The notes beneath the pieces are model-generated. The model saw only the letters and a program-made list of their open reading frames with translations, searched no databases and was not told the origin of the DNA. Positions 1 to 13,257 of a stretch of DNA of 64,000 nt are shown piece after piece. The position numbers and the translations under genes are program-made. How positions within the stretch are numbered: position 1 is the stretch's first letter; the number at the start of each line of letters is the position of its first letter. Source of the DNA: Gnetum montanum (lineage: Eukaryota > Streptophyta > Gnetopsida > Gnetales > Gnetaceae); contig MNCI01015594.1 in the NCBI GenBank assembly GCA_015680685.1, positions 41,491 through 105,490 of the forward strand, in the 5' to 3' direction.

Positions 1-3000
1 AGACCATCACTAGTAGACTTTGTACACTCATGTTTGTGATTATATGTTTGTATAGTTGTGTAGGCATGTCTTTCCTTGGCTACATTTTCAAGTTCTACAC
101 ATGTGTCCCTCTCATCGTGACTATCATTCATTAACATAAGGCTTTGTGCTCTACGCTGGGTGATGAGTTGTTGTTGGAAATTGTCGAGGATGCATATCAA
201 GGCCATGTGTGTCATCCCAAGACCAAATTGTTGTGGTCCTTATTTTGATAACCTCTTGTGCTTCAAGTATGGTTTCCCTTGTTGTGGACCTTTTAGGTGT
301 TGCATTTTCTTATTTGAGCTGGTTGTGTTGCCCTAGGTTTCGTGGCATCATTTCTTTAGTTGATGACAATTCTTTAGGTGTTTTGATTTGGAGACATTCT
401 AGGGCAGGTCATCCTATTGATGGTTCTTGTTGAGACCTCACCTCTTTTGATGAGAGTCTTCCCTTGTGAACGCATCCTCTCTAATGTTGCTCTTTGTAAT
501 GAAAATCACATTTTTGTTGTTGAGTGTTGGCTAGACCTTGGTCTCCCTCCTTATGTTCCAAGTTGAGATAACGATTTTCTAGTGCCCATGCCTCTTGTAA
601 ATTTGTTGATATTTTTGATCCTAATGGGAACATGTGTTAGTGGCTAAGAATGTTTGTTGTATGTGAATATTTGGAATTTTGAGAGTGTTTCAGTTCTCTC
701 TCTCTTGGTGTGCCTCATGATAAATTCTTTGGTGGTGAGTGTATCTAATTGATCTATCAAGTTTTGCATGATTGATATCTATGCGTGTTATTGAGGTCTT
801 GCTCTCTATGGTGTTGTGAGACTGATATTTCTCTATCATGTGATCATGCTTGATGGTTGTATATGAGGTTGATGTGTTAATCATGTTCCTGCTAACTCCT
901 CTATTTCTAAGCTATTGTCTTAGCCTTACAGGCAACATAGGTACAAAGATGTAGATAATGGCAACCTCATTTGATTCTATGAGTACTATGTCTATGGGGA
1001 AGATATGTGCTTTCAAGATCTTCATAAATTGGTTACATGGTCTCAAAATCCCAACATTGAGTTATGGATTTATTAGTACCCTTACTATGGTGGAGTAGCT
1101 AGTACATCATGATTTTTTTATCTCTTAGTGTTGGATGGACACTAATAGAGGATAGTGGTTTGTCCTAGACCCTATGGATATTGGGTTAGCAGATGGCATA
1201 GAACAGTATCCTTGGTCGTGCTAGATACTGGTGGCCCAAGAGTGGCCAATATCTTGAGGTCCCACTATGGCGGGTGGTGGATTCTTAGATGGCGTTCTAC
1301 ATTGTTCGATTGTTGCGTTTCTATTTTGGTTCATTTTCATTCCAGGGTAGTCTTGCAATGGGTGCAGTGCTACAATTTTCCATGTACGTTTAGAGACCGA
1401 GATAGGGTATTCTCAAAATAGCATGATGCAGCTTTAGTATTGGTTTTTGTGGCCTAAACCCTTCAACTTAGGATGGGCTTGGGTAGTTTGTCCTATAGCC
1501 TTCTAGGCTTGGGTAGCATTCCCAAATGTCATGTATTATGCTTACCGAATGTATTCCTACCTTTGAGTATGTAATATTGTAATGTTATGATGTATTTAGT
1601 CTTGACAGATCATGCACAAAGAAGTGCTAGTTGTTGTTTCCTTATATGAATCAATTGTCCTCTTATTGTAGGCCTATGACACACCTTGTGACAAGGCTAG
1701 ATTTGATGTACAATATCTCCTTGTGCTTATTCTTGAAGCACCTTCTCTCTATGTTTTGAAAGTGACCTCTGTTCCCTGATATGAGATCTTCTAAAAGCTC
1801 TATGACCTTCTATTTTTTGTAAATAGTGTTGTAATAAGGAGGCAAGGTTATGTTCTTGCCTATGGCACTCTTGAACTAATGCTTTGTATTCTTGGTGAGC
1901 TTGGCATGCCTTGATGGTATGTCCTTCGGTGGTCATTCTTGAGATAGGATAAGTTGTGGAACTCTTCCTTTTGGGTTTCCCAATTGGTAGAAATCTTATT
2001 CATAGGCGATTGATGTTGGAATGTAGCCTAAAATTCAAACAAACTAATTTGATGAATTTGATCTTGATAGTGGGTGGTTCATGGTGGCCATGTGAATTGC
2101 AATGGTAGACTAAATATTCAAATCAAAGGTGATGTTGTCATGATCGACTACAAGGTAGAGTTGAGTTCTGGGTATTAGTACCTAAACTCTCTCTCCCATG
2201 GTTGGATGTGGTCTTTGGGGTAGTTCTTGTAAGTGTTGGGATGGTGGTCCATCCTTGAACAAATGGTATTATAGTTACACAAATTATTGATTTCTCTTGG
2301 AGGCCCTACATGATGGACCTCTATGTGCTGAAAAACACTTGAGCCTTTGCTCTCATGACTTGGTGCTTTATGATCTATGGAATGTTGCTCCATCTCTCTA
2401 GTGTATCATTGATTATTTTAGTGTCCCAACCTCTATGGTGGGATAGCATGACCATGCACTCTATTTCATAGTGATTCTCTAGCCAAATGACATGGCCCAT
2501 TTTCCATTCCAATGGATACCTTCTTCAGTTTCCAATAGAATAATGCAAGTTATATCAAGATAGTTGTTCTTCTAGTTGGGATTCAAAAGCAGTTGATGTT
2601 CAGAATTGTTTCAAGCAGTGGTCCCAAGTGCATGAAATTTCGAGATTAGTTTTCAGAGAAAAAATATTGTTACCACATTCAAATTCATAGAATCTCATTT
2701 GTGAAACCATGTGGTTGATGTAGGCATACATCTTTTCTTGTAAGCAAGGTGTGATCTTATGTACTCTCTCTTAGTTTTAGGGCTCAAGAGGGACTTCCTT
2801 GTTAGGGTTCTCTGGTAGACCTTCCCTATTGTAAACCCTTCAGGGATGAATCGTGGATTGTTTTGAGTTGGTAGTTGATATTGGTGATGCCCATTTGTTG
2901 TAATTTCAAATTGTCTCGAGGACCTAGTCCTCCTATGCACAAACTATTCTTGATGTCTCTTGAGCTCGTTGGTTGGGTCTGATGGTAATAGGTAGTGGTG

Positions 3001-5100
3001 TGGCCTTGTCCACCACAAATGTTGTAAATGGGATGGACTAGTGTATATGAAATGAAAACATAAACCTCCTATGGTGAAACGGAACCCCTCTCTGTGAAAG
3101 TTTGGGCGATGAACTCTTTGGCTATCGTGTCAAGCTTTGAGGTGGGATTGAATGTGGGTAAGACCTTGAATCTATGTCTTCACTGAACTCGTAGTAATTG
3201 GACAATATGGTTGTGTTGGCTATGTGGACTACTTGGGCATGTATCATGAATACAGTGCAGTTAGGTTGCTATATCTACCTATGGAAGGAACCTCCCAAAG
3301 AGGATCTTCCCTTTCAGTTAAAAACTTCAAAGAGATGTGTTGATCATGGTATGCGGTTGTTCCTAGCATGGTTGGAAAGATTTAGACTCTAGGAACCTAG
3401 ATGTTCCTTAGAAATGTATGGCAGTAGTTGTCCTCGGAGGTCTTTCTACATGCTTCCTTGGACAAAGCATCCATAGAATGATGCTTGTCCCACCTCTCAA
3501 AATGAAAAGGATAGGCTATAAGATGCAAGTGTAGCTGATCCTTTCTCATAACTGAGATATAGTGGTTGTAATGGACCATGTGGAAGTGGTTGGCATAAAA
3601 TGTGTGTATGAAGGACTGTCTTGGGGTTGGCCATCCAACCCTTCCTCCACTTGTTCAAGCACACGTGAAGGCATTCTCGATGTTGGACATCCTCAAAGAA
3701 TGCTAATGATAGATTGGGTTAGGATGTTATGATAGCCTCTTGGCAAAGTTTTCCAAACAAATTTTGGATCTTCTCTCTTGTTGTGAATACGAGATATCAT
3801 TCATGTTGGATGATGAAAATGTGGATTACGGTGTTGGTGCATCTACGAATGGCAAGGTTAGATTCGAGAGATTTGCCTCTGAGCCTTGTTTTGAAGGAAG
3901 ATCATGGTCAACTCCCCTCCTACTAGCCTAAATAGATGTTGATGCAAGAAAATGAAAGAAAATATGTTGATGGTATGGTCATGGTGATCCAGTCCATTGA
4001 TGGCTGGACTAGCAAGATTCCATGGGTTTTGATGCTAGAAGTAGAACCTAGGGTTCTAGCAAGCTTGAGTTACTTGTGAAGACATGGCTCTTTTGGAGAA
4101 TGTTCTTTCTTTTAGTTACAGTTTTCCAAGTCCATCACCAAGGTTGAAAGTGGTCCTAGTGAGACTTCCAAATTGATGACAAAAAAAAAGGATTGATGGA
4201 TGTCAAGAAGCCATTCAGGATGGAACTCGGTTGGACTTGTGGAAGAAGAGCATGTCCTCTTGCATAGGTATGGATCTATGTAGGAAGACAAGTTTCTAGA
4301 CCTGATAAGGGACAGATCTAAGGAACACCCTAGAGACGTTGGCCCTTTGGGTTGGACTTATCCCTCTTGTCACAAAGCAGGGAAAGTTTTTGAGATCCTC
4401 CAAGTGCCCTTTATGTTTCATGCAAGGCTATAGATGAAAGGATGTATCAGGTGTTAGGGTTGGTACCTTTCTTCAAGTTTGGTATTAGTTGAGATGAGGG
4501 ACTCCTTGAAATTGATGGAGCTCCAAACCCATATTTCAAGTGTACTCTCGAAACTTATCCTAAGCTTTGCTTTGAAGATCTCACTTTTTTTGGGCAGGGG
4601 AGGATTGTGAGAGAGGTCCTAGGATGGAGGTTCTCTTTGTCTCTCCCCATGGTTTGAGGGCCATGGAACACTTTGATGTGCCCTTGAGTGGCACTCAAGT
4701 GTTAGAAAACCCATCCCGGCTTAGTGGTACCAAGCCAATAGCAAGACTCCCTCTTGTGGCATCCCCCTCTAAGTCCTCTTCCTACTACCCTCAGATGGAG
4801 AACTACATAGCCATGATTCTGCGATGGTCATAGATATGTGGGCAACCAAGATTGGATAGTTTTGGTGTGTGCCTTGCTGAACCTTGTACCAGATCATGAG
4901 GGGTCTAGGGGTAAGGCACCCCTTGTAGATGCATCGCCGATGATGTCTACAGAGTTGCTTGTGTACTCGTTTGCTAAGTTCTCGTTTGCAATTTAAAAGT
5001 TCTCCTTGAGGTGTATTCTCTCTTATAAAGAAGTTGTTGTGCCACTCTCTCCCTTATAAGGGTTGCTTATTGGTTTAGAGGTGTATTCCCTTGGTCTTCC
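1..5100. other. Decayed repeat-like DNA without a confident gene
   Basis: No open frame here longer than about 90 codons has a recognisable domain, and stops are frequent in all frames. The only protein-like signal is on the minus strand at 2985-3026: a frame with the spacing of a retroviral-type zinc knuckle (CX2CX4HX4C) in which the first and last Cys would both be Tyr, each one G-to-A change away. It is followed by a Gln/Pro/Arg-rich stretch (2695-2940). This is compatible with a very old gag gene of an LTR retrotransposon. No LTR pair or polymerase was seen, so the assignment is weak. Confidence 0.3.
2985..3026 (-). pseudogene. Possible degenerate gag zinc knuckle
   Basis: The minus-strand frame reads approximately YNICGGQGHTTTYY. 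With Tyr changed back to Cys at both ends by single transitions it would fit CX2CX4HX4C, the nucleic-acid-binding knuckle of retrotransposon Gag. Only one finger is visible and no capsid domain could be traced around it, so this could be chance. Confidence 0.25.
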
Positions 5101-6584
5101 GCCTAAGATCTAATTAATAACAAAGCACAATAGCTATGCACAACCGCTTATGCTTTCATAGTACTTTCACTAACCACTTTTCACACCAAGCACTCTACCA
5201 CCATAAAACATGTATTCTTTAAATAAAATTTTAACTCCAAACTAAGTTACAAAATGTAACTTTAAGATTAGTAAAATAAAGGGCTAGCAAATTTGGCTTC
5301 ATTTATCCAACAAAATGGTAGCTTTGGAAGCTCCTGGTTCAAGTTTTATACACTCAAAAAAGTTTGAAGTGTCATTGAACGTAATGCCTAACAAGTATTT
5401 TGAAAATCTTGGTACAAAGATGCAATACTCAACTGTCAAATTAAACAAGCAAAGTAAAGAATGACAAATTCAAATGCAATCCTATCATGTAGCTTTCATG
5501 CCATTAATGAAAATGATCAAAACACACACCACAGCAAATCCCTAAAAGAGGCAGCCAAAGATAGGAAATACTTCTTCAACTCTTTGAAATCACAAAAACA
5601 AGTTTACAAAGATGAATAGTTCAGAGCCTTAACGGCATACCCACAAATCTAAAGGAAACCACTACCAAGATTCTGCCAACAGTGGAGCTCATTCAACAAC
5701 TCACCTTGATCACTAACTATTTTTAATGAGCTTCAACAACCTTCATACATGACATGCACAAATTCTGTTGAGAGAACCTTTTCCAAACAATCTCAATGCT
5801 TATAGATGAAGAATTTAGAAACTTTTCTGTAGATAGCCCTTTTCAAATTGCAGCTGACAATCCATTATTGCAACTTGTCACCAACTAGACAGACCTATCC
5901 TGTATTCACAGCTACCTATACAGTGGCTTGTGATGCACTTAGCATTAACACAATTTGCAAAGCATTCAAACATTCTACTATCATCTTATCTATTTTTAAA
6001 ATTTTTAATTTTAACTTTCTTACAATTATTGTTAAATTATTAAGCTACGTGCCTCTATCAAAAAGAGGCACACCTCAGCAGTCTCAGCATTGATCTCACT
6101 GGAACCAAACTTATAATACGGTTATGAGAAAAACGTTTAGCTTAGCTTTGATTGTACCGTACACTCATACTAGTATCCACACGTATCATCAGTGGTAGAA
6201 CTGTACCAAGAAATCGGTAAGACTGCACTAGGAAAATCCATTTCATAGACAGAATTTTAAGAAGTAAAAATACTAATGAGGGAGAATGCAGTTAAAATGA
6301 ACGCAAAATTATTCCAAGCCAAACCTTCCTAGGCATCCTTTTATAATATTACCAACATAATTTAGATATAAATATATCCCAATTCACATTACAATACCAC
6401 AGAAACTATGCAGAAGTGCCTGAAAATACCATACCAAAAATCCATCTTCAAAATAAATAATAAACATTAGTTTAGAAGTTACTGATTATTATGATAAGCA
6501 CTTTAATACTCCAATATATGTAGAACCGTATAGCTTTAGAAAGTATAGTCACACTCCCCTTTTCATCTAGAGAATATCTAAACT
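5101..6584. other. 3' flank of the annexin gene; nothing coding seen
   Basis: AT-rich sequence between the decayed repeat DNA and the annexin stop codon. The part next to 6584 presumably holds the annexin 3' UTR, since the gene is on the minus strand. No canonical AATAAA is seen on the minus strand close to the stop, so the polyadenylation site cannot be placed. Open frames such as 5848-6093 have no recognisable domain. Confidence 0.5.
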
Positions 6585-9343
6585 CTACTGTTTTCCCAGA
6601 AGAGCAAGCAAAAAGTGCTCGTAATCTCCATGGGTATCATGAGCTATTGCAGTCTCTAAAGCCTTGCTAGTTCTCCTCTGGTATTCATCTTTGATAATCT
6701 GGAGATCTACCTCAGCTCTTGTCACCACTACACGCACCAAGGCCTCTTCATCAGTGCCAAGCTTGTCCAGGGCCAGCCTTAAAATCTGCACACAACAAAA
6801 TAAAAGGTTTATTACCACAACTCTGGAAAAGGTAATGACTATCACCACAACCCTGAACAGATTGATAGATGACACTGTAAACAGAACAGAATCCTCACTT
6901 TTGCAAAATATCTTTCTGGGAATGCAATGCATTTGATAACAGCTCTCAATGCACCTAGGAACTCTTTTGGCTCACCTTCTTTTAGATCCTGCAAAACATG
7001 CATTTAGATTGGTATGGAATTGTAACTCCTGCAGTGTCATATGGATCAGATAAATCTATAAAACTGCCACTCCGGTGAAGTTACATAGAGCGGCATGTCA
7101 AGTACTTAGGGGTTATCCACAGCAAAGAATTAAATCAGAAATGAGTATGTAAGGAATGTTAGCAAAGATGATTTGGCATGTTCTATGCAAAAACAAAAAA
7201 AGAAAAGAAAAGATGGCTTCTGTTTGAATGTACTATTTGACAAGTTATCAGAAGATAATCAGAAGATATGGGATAATTAAATAGCTAAAAGAACTTAATA
7301 TATTGTAGTGTACCTGACGACTTTTGGATCAACAAGGATTGATAATGAGAACTCATAAAGCCAACCGAAATCGATAGGATAGAAGCTTTAATGATGATGG
7401 TAATGATGTTTGAAACTTTAATACTAAATAGTAATTCAAAGACACAAAGGCACCAAAATAACTTCCTTGAAAAATACAGGAGACTGTTTGGAAATAATTT
7501 TAAACAATCATGAACAGATCTAATATGCACATTTCAATTACTAAATGAAGAAGGCCATCTGGCACAATGACATCACCGAAACAAATGTTTTAAGAGCCTA
7601 TCACCCTGAATATTATTACAGGGATCAAAAGAAAAAACAGTGTCCAAGGCTAAGAAGTTTAAATTTACCATGTTCAATTAGCATGATATATTAGAAATCA
7701 TCACACGATGAGAACCGTGCATGTCATAATGAGTTTGTAATGTTCAGAGAATGTATTTGAAACAACACTGATCTCAACATTTGAAAAATCACTCATTATC
7801 CCAATTGATATTGCCTTCTAGCTAATGAAATCAATTAAGAGAAACGCATTTTGTTAATTGAAAAAAAATATATAAAAGATCCTATCGAGTCAACATGTAT
7901 CATACCTTGTTGATTTCATGCCCATATTCATCTCTGTAGTCATTGAAAATAGCATTTAGCTGTGGTTTGCTCCTTGTAGTCAATATCCTAATAATATCCT
8001 CATGTTCAAAAGCCTTATCTTTGATGGCTTCATGCAGTACCTTCGCCTCAGACTTTGCAATATGCGTATCAATTTCTGGTCCCTCATACCGGTAGGAACT
8101 GAAAAGTCCTACCAGCAGCTGTAGCAGAGGATTATTAGGAATCCACACATAAACAACTACAGTTTCCAGAAATACTCCTCTAATAGCACTCTCAAGCCAA
8201 TAAATACCATGTAGATGGATACCAGCAACTCAAGCAGACAATGATTACATAAAAGCTTAATTTCTCTGAATATACATACCTTGCCAATAGATCCATGAAT
8301 GTTAGCAGCAATATCCTCCTCAATGGACTTCTTGTAAACAACATGATAAGCCTGTCTTATGTTCCAGAGCTCTGTTGAGGTTCTTGTAGAAGAGATCTCC
8401 ACAAGAACCTTACTCTCAGGATGGTGTTTCTTAATACCCTCATGGACTAACAAAGCATCTCTTTCCGGTGGATCCAATGACCACAGCAGCAGAGCTCTCT
8501 ATTCACAAGTCAGATTCATTTGTCAGCATCAGAGAATGTATTGTACATTAGGGAATAAAAGGGGCCCCACAGATTAAATCAATTTTAAAGATCAGTCATA
8601 TCTGATATGAAAATGGGCTTTATAACGGAGTACCTCAAAATCCCTGGTGGTCTCAGATTTCAATCTCTTGAGGAGATCGTCTTGGTAAAGCTGATGGTAG
8701 CTTTCTCTGATAGCTTTACGCTGAGCTGCATTCCTGTGCCCAAGTATCTCTATGATCAGCTTCTCATTTGTGCCCCATCCTACAATGTAAATCAACAATT
8801 GTCAGTTCATATCATCAAGAAGAAAACATGAAAAGCTTCACAACCCACCCACTGATTTTCATAAAGCCGTAAAAGATAAAACCCACAAGCCAGATTCATC
8901 TGCTAACATCTCTGAAGTTATTATGTACGAAAAATTGGTTTCAATAACAGACTAATTCAGAACTCCCAGCATTTTTTAATTACATTTTGACTTTCTAAGA
9001 TCTTCGGAGAGGGAAATCTAGTACAATCGGTTGATCATATCAAAGTGCATCAGACATTTCAACATGGTAGATGAAACACAGAGTCGATCGGTTGTTGATC
9101 AGGTAAGCCTCTATCATATAAGATACATCAGTAGAAACCACACAGAACCCAGAATCCATATCGAAGGTTCTTTTGTGGTTTTGAATGAACCTAGATCAAA
9201 CTAGAAACGGCAAAGTAAGATCAAATAACATCGACGAAAGAGAAGCAGAGAATTATTCGGAGAAAACCTTCAAAAGCCTGTCTGAGAGATTCAGCATCAT
9301 GTACAGGACTGGGAACAGAGGCAGGAACTTGCAAAGTGGACAT
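6585..9343 (-). CDS. Annexin (plant annexin D-type), six exons, 314 aa
   Basis: Annexins are cytosolic proteins that bind acidic phospholipid membranes in a calcium-dependent way. Coding exons in gene order are 9343-9268, 8779-8634, 8498-8280, 8118-7906, 6988-6899 and 6785-6585. They total 945 nt (314 codons plus stop), and every intron is GT...AG. Intron 1 is phase 1 and the others are phase 0. The protein has four annexin repeats. Type II calcium sites look intact in repeat 1 (GWGT at residues 26-29 with Glu 38 residues on) and repeat 4 (LGTDE with Asp at the matching place), and are lost in repeats 2 and 3, as is usual for plant annexins. His40, discussed for peroxidase activity in plant annexins, is present, as are IRI (repeat 3) and DTHG (repeat 4). 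The ATG starts the typical MSTLQVP N-terminus. No frameshift or stop is seen, so this is probably a functional gene and the only one in the window. Confidence 0.96.
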
Positions 9344-9430
9344 CTTCCTTGCAATCGGATGAAAAAATCAAGTTTCCCGTGATCAAACTCAAATGCAGAA
9401 AATCACCATGAAAGCGGTTTTTAGGATGAA

Positions 9431-9436
9431 TTTATA
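9431..9436 (-). promoter_or_regulatory. Probable TATA box of the annexin gene
   Basis: The minus strand reads GCTATAAATTC here, about 88 nt upstream of the annexin ATG. Transcription starting 25-35 nt downstream would give a 5' leader of roughly 55-65 nt, normal for plants. This rests on motif and position only. Confidence 0.55.
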
Positions 9437-12400
9437 GCACTGCGTAGGAAATGCAGGAATAGGAAAGTGACAACAAAATGTCGAAAGAAACGCATTTCCA
9501 CATTATCTTGAAACGCGGCTAAAATAAAGCGTTTCTCCAGAGTTGCTAAAAGTTAGATTCGCGGGTACCCAAGAAACATGCTTAAATGGAATTAAATTCT
9601 AAATTTCAATCGTTTTGCTAAAAGCATGTCCAGATTCGTTCCCTCCTAACGTGTAGATCAATGGTAGTGATGGAAAATGAAAAATAAAACAAAATTTTTT
9701 ATATCACATCCATGTCTAAACTGCTACATATAATATCAAATATCTTAGCTGCTCAGAAGCAATTCATTACAACATTTTAGCCCTGTACCATGTGGTATAA
9801 GAATTGTACCTAAAATAATTTTGACATACTTTTATTATTTTAATTAACATTTTAAAAACTTCATAGCTCTTTTTTAATTTTTAATAATTTAAGCAATAGA
9901 ACCAAACCCACTACCTCCTGTACAGACGTGGGTGCTGTACTGCTCAGCCACTCGTTTCGTACGATATTATTATCATTTTTAATTTTGTAACTGTCGGCAC
10001 AGTCCAACCTGCACGATTCACGTAATTAATGATTAGGGTTATAATGGATTCATTACTTTCTTTAAAAATTTACGTGGACGGATTAAGGAGCCGTATTGCT
10101 CAGCCGAGAAATTTACATCTTAATTACCGTTTTTGTTCATTCTATATAGCTGCTACTACTTTTATAACTGAAAATGTATGGATTTAACTGAAAGCTGCTA
10201 CTATTTTTGAAACTGAAAATGAATGGGTTGGCTGTTTGAGTGCACAGCCGAAAATTTTATATCTTAATTATTTAACACCCTGTTAGATTTAACTGAATAT
10301 ATTTACTTACCAGACCTTGTTTTTGTTGGATTGTTCACCCTTACTAGATTAGTTCTAGAATTCTTTTTATAGAATTTTATTCCATAATTTTTTTACGAAA
10401 TGTTTTTTGTTTCATAACTCAACATTATGCATTAAATCCAACCTGGGATATGGAGTTTTTATGTTAGAACTCTTACGGTGTAAATTAAAGACATTTGGTA
10501 GACTTAGAATTAAGTTTGACATTTACCTCCTTGCCATGCTAAAATCTGCATGTACATTTTGGCCTTATTAGTAATACATGAATAACTTTAAAAGATAAAA
10601 TGCTGGTAAAAGATAATTTGATCTCTTAAGCACTGCTGACTGATCCATATCCCTAGATTCCTATTTCATGTTTAACTTGAGACAGGATTGCGTTTCTTGG
10701 TTGAAACATTCTTCTTACGTTAAAGATAAAGAGTACTATCAATTGGAAAAGTCTAGAATGCATTTGCTTAAGAAACACAATCTATTTATTTTATAGATTA
10801 TTGTTGATAGTCACAGAAATTATATTTACAAATGCAAAAGAGAACAATATGGAAGAAAAAAAAACAACATTAGTAGATTATGTAGGATTCCATTTTTACA
10901 TTTGTTTTAATTTAATTAATAGTTAGGTTTAAAATTTCATAGTAAAAACACTGAAAATTTGAAAAACTCTTAACATTCATTTATGAAAAGAAGACTAAAA
11001 TCTTTTTTTTTTATTACATTCATTGGGAGGTCAACTGTAATGCATTGAACAAAATTCAGTTTTGGCCATTTCTGTTTCAACAATTACTTGCATCTCAACA
11101 TAGATAATTTTGATCAAATTTGTTAACTTGTAAAATGCAATTTTCTTACTCATACCAACAAGCTTCACCTCATTAGCTTTTTAAATGGATTTTAGTTTAA
11201 TCACTAAAATGTATCAGAATGCTATATAAATTATTATTTTGGACATGTTAATCTCTTACAAATGGATCATAGTTCTTACACTTTTTTCTGCTGCATTTCA
11301 AAGCTGTTATCAGATATTTTTTAAGGAAGGAATTGCTTGCAGTATTTCATTGTACAAAAAATTTAAAAAATCTGAAGAAATTTGTGCAATATTTTATAAG
11401 AAAATGTATAGCTAACTTTGAGATACAATTTCAAGTATTTGTAGTGCAAATTTTTAAAGCAAATTTTTTAAAAAATACAAGAAGGAGATTTTGTTAGGTT
11501 CAAATGACCATTTGACATCAAAATAGTGAGAGAGTTTTGCATATAGATTGTATGAAGAGATTTGTGCTATAAATGTCAAAACAAAACTTATGTCCATGAC
11601 TCCATATTATTGAGATAAGGTTAGGATCATGACGATACATGAGATTTATCAAAAACCTGTCAATCCCCTATAAAATGTGTCAATGACGATCTAGAAACGT
11701 CTGAATAAATGGTTGCAAATGAATGCAAATTTGATTTATACAAACTTCTAACTTCCTTGAAGATTTTAGATTAATCTGGGATGTATCCCAAACTCTAGAG
11801 TATTCAAATATACAGATGTTCTGTATATTATTTTTATTGACACGGAATACAGTTATGGTTGCAAATAAATATTGAAATTATAGCATCAATCAGACTGATG
11901 ACACGGTGGAACCAAAATAATTGTTTAGAAAATAAATTATATCTTATTAGGATATCACACATACAGACGTAAAGAAAACTGGATATGAACATGCGGAAAC
12001 AACTTTTGGAAAAAAAGATTTAAATGGAACAGTTGATTATTTTCTATGCCATTTTGAGCAATATGTATATTGCACAGAAAAACATGAAATAGAATCACAG
12101 ATATCGTGGCTAGAATGAAATATAGTATGACTAAACATATTAGTTCACAAAATAGTGTCGAGTCTGAGCATAACTCATTGGTATCAAATTTGCAGGATAC
12201 AAATCACAATTCTTAAGCAACGAGCTGCAGGTCACTGATCAAGATACATGATGCATCAAAATCAAGAAGGATAACAATTTTACACCGGTCCTTCAACTCC
12301 ACAGAAGACATGAAAAACAACCAGCAATTTCCAGGTTACATTGAAGCAAACTGAATGTACTCATCGCATATCATTTTTATTGTGTAGTTTTACCCAACAG

Positions 12401-13257
12401 TCTCATAAAAGCTGCCTTGGAAGAAAAACACGGAAAGACTATTTGGTTTTATGGTTTCTTATCCTTGGTTCTTAGTATTCCTGATACTTAGCTTTTTGCT
12501 TGTCCCAAACTGGTAGGTCCTCCTCAAAATCTTATCCCAATCTGCTGCTTTTTAGAGCATTTGCAAATGCAATCACTGCATGCATCCTTCATTCAAAGGA
12601 GTGTAATTAAAGTTGTGGCAATTTGGTTAGGTTTGAGTAGAAAGGCTTTTGGTCGGGCCTTAATGATTACAGTCATAAAAGATGAATCTCCAGCTTCACC
12701 AATTGCTCAAATACTTCTGTTATCTTTTTCTGTCATGATTAGTTAAATTACTCCCTTAGAGTCCCATAATATAAATTTAAAAAAGAGAAAATAGTACAAG
12801 TTTTTCAAAAAAGAATTTGTTTTCCTAACTTGTTCCTTTTTGGATTTTTCAAGATTCTGAGTCATGACATATTGTTCCTTTGTTCCGCTAAGATCACAGT
12901 ATTTTTCTTACGACATTAGATGGTTTATCCCCATCCAAAATTCGCATTTAGGTGAATTCCTTGACTCCATTACAATGGACATCTATGATTTCTGGGTAAA
13001 TTTGATAAGCTTGGGGCCTTTCCTTGATCCAGGAGGAGGCTTACTTATCAAACCCCACTTTCCCCTTCTCTTTTACTTTCCGCATTTCCTGTGGAATCCT
13101 TCTGGTAAAACCGTCTTTTCTTGCCTTGCTGCTGCACTGTTTTTGCAATCCAGGGAAAGTACAGGCCACAAACGAGGCTTTCTTTACAGGGTTGGGGGTT
13201 CACTGATTCTGGAATATAAGCTTTTCACAAATGGACGTGGAAGCAAACTCTTCAGGC
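9437..13257. other. AT-rich intergenic DNA upstream of annexin
   Basis: No gene is recognised. The left two-thirds is strongly AT-rich. A more GC-balanced part (about 12.4-13.3 kb) has a 138-codon plus-strand frame (12864-13280) and several shorter minus-strand frames, none with a domain I recognise. An undetected exon or pseudogene there cannot be excluded. Confidence 0.45.
10101..10272. repeat. Short interleaved direct repeats
   Basis: Two imperfect copies of a ~33-bp unit beginning AGCTGCTACTA (10148-10181 and 10193-10225) lie between two imperfect copies of a ~27-bp unit beginning CAGCCGA (10101-10127 and 10245-10272). This looks like a small local duplication; no function is evident. 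Confidence 0.5.

Noticed and set aside
6664-6936. 90-codon plus-strand frame over the annexin gene
   Set aside because: Antisense to the last annexin exons and the intron between them; no similarity of its own.
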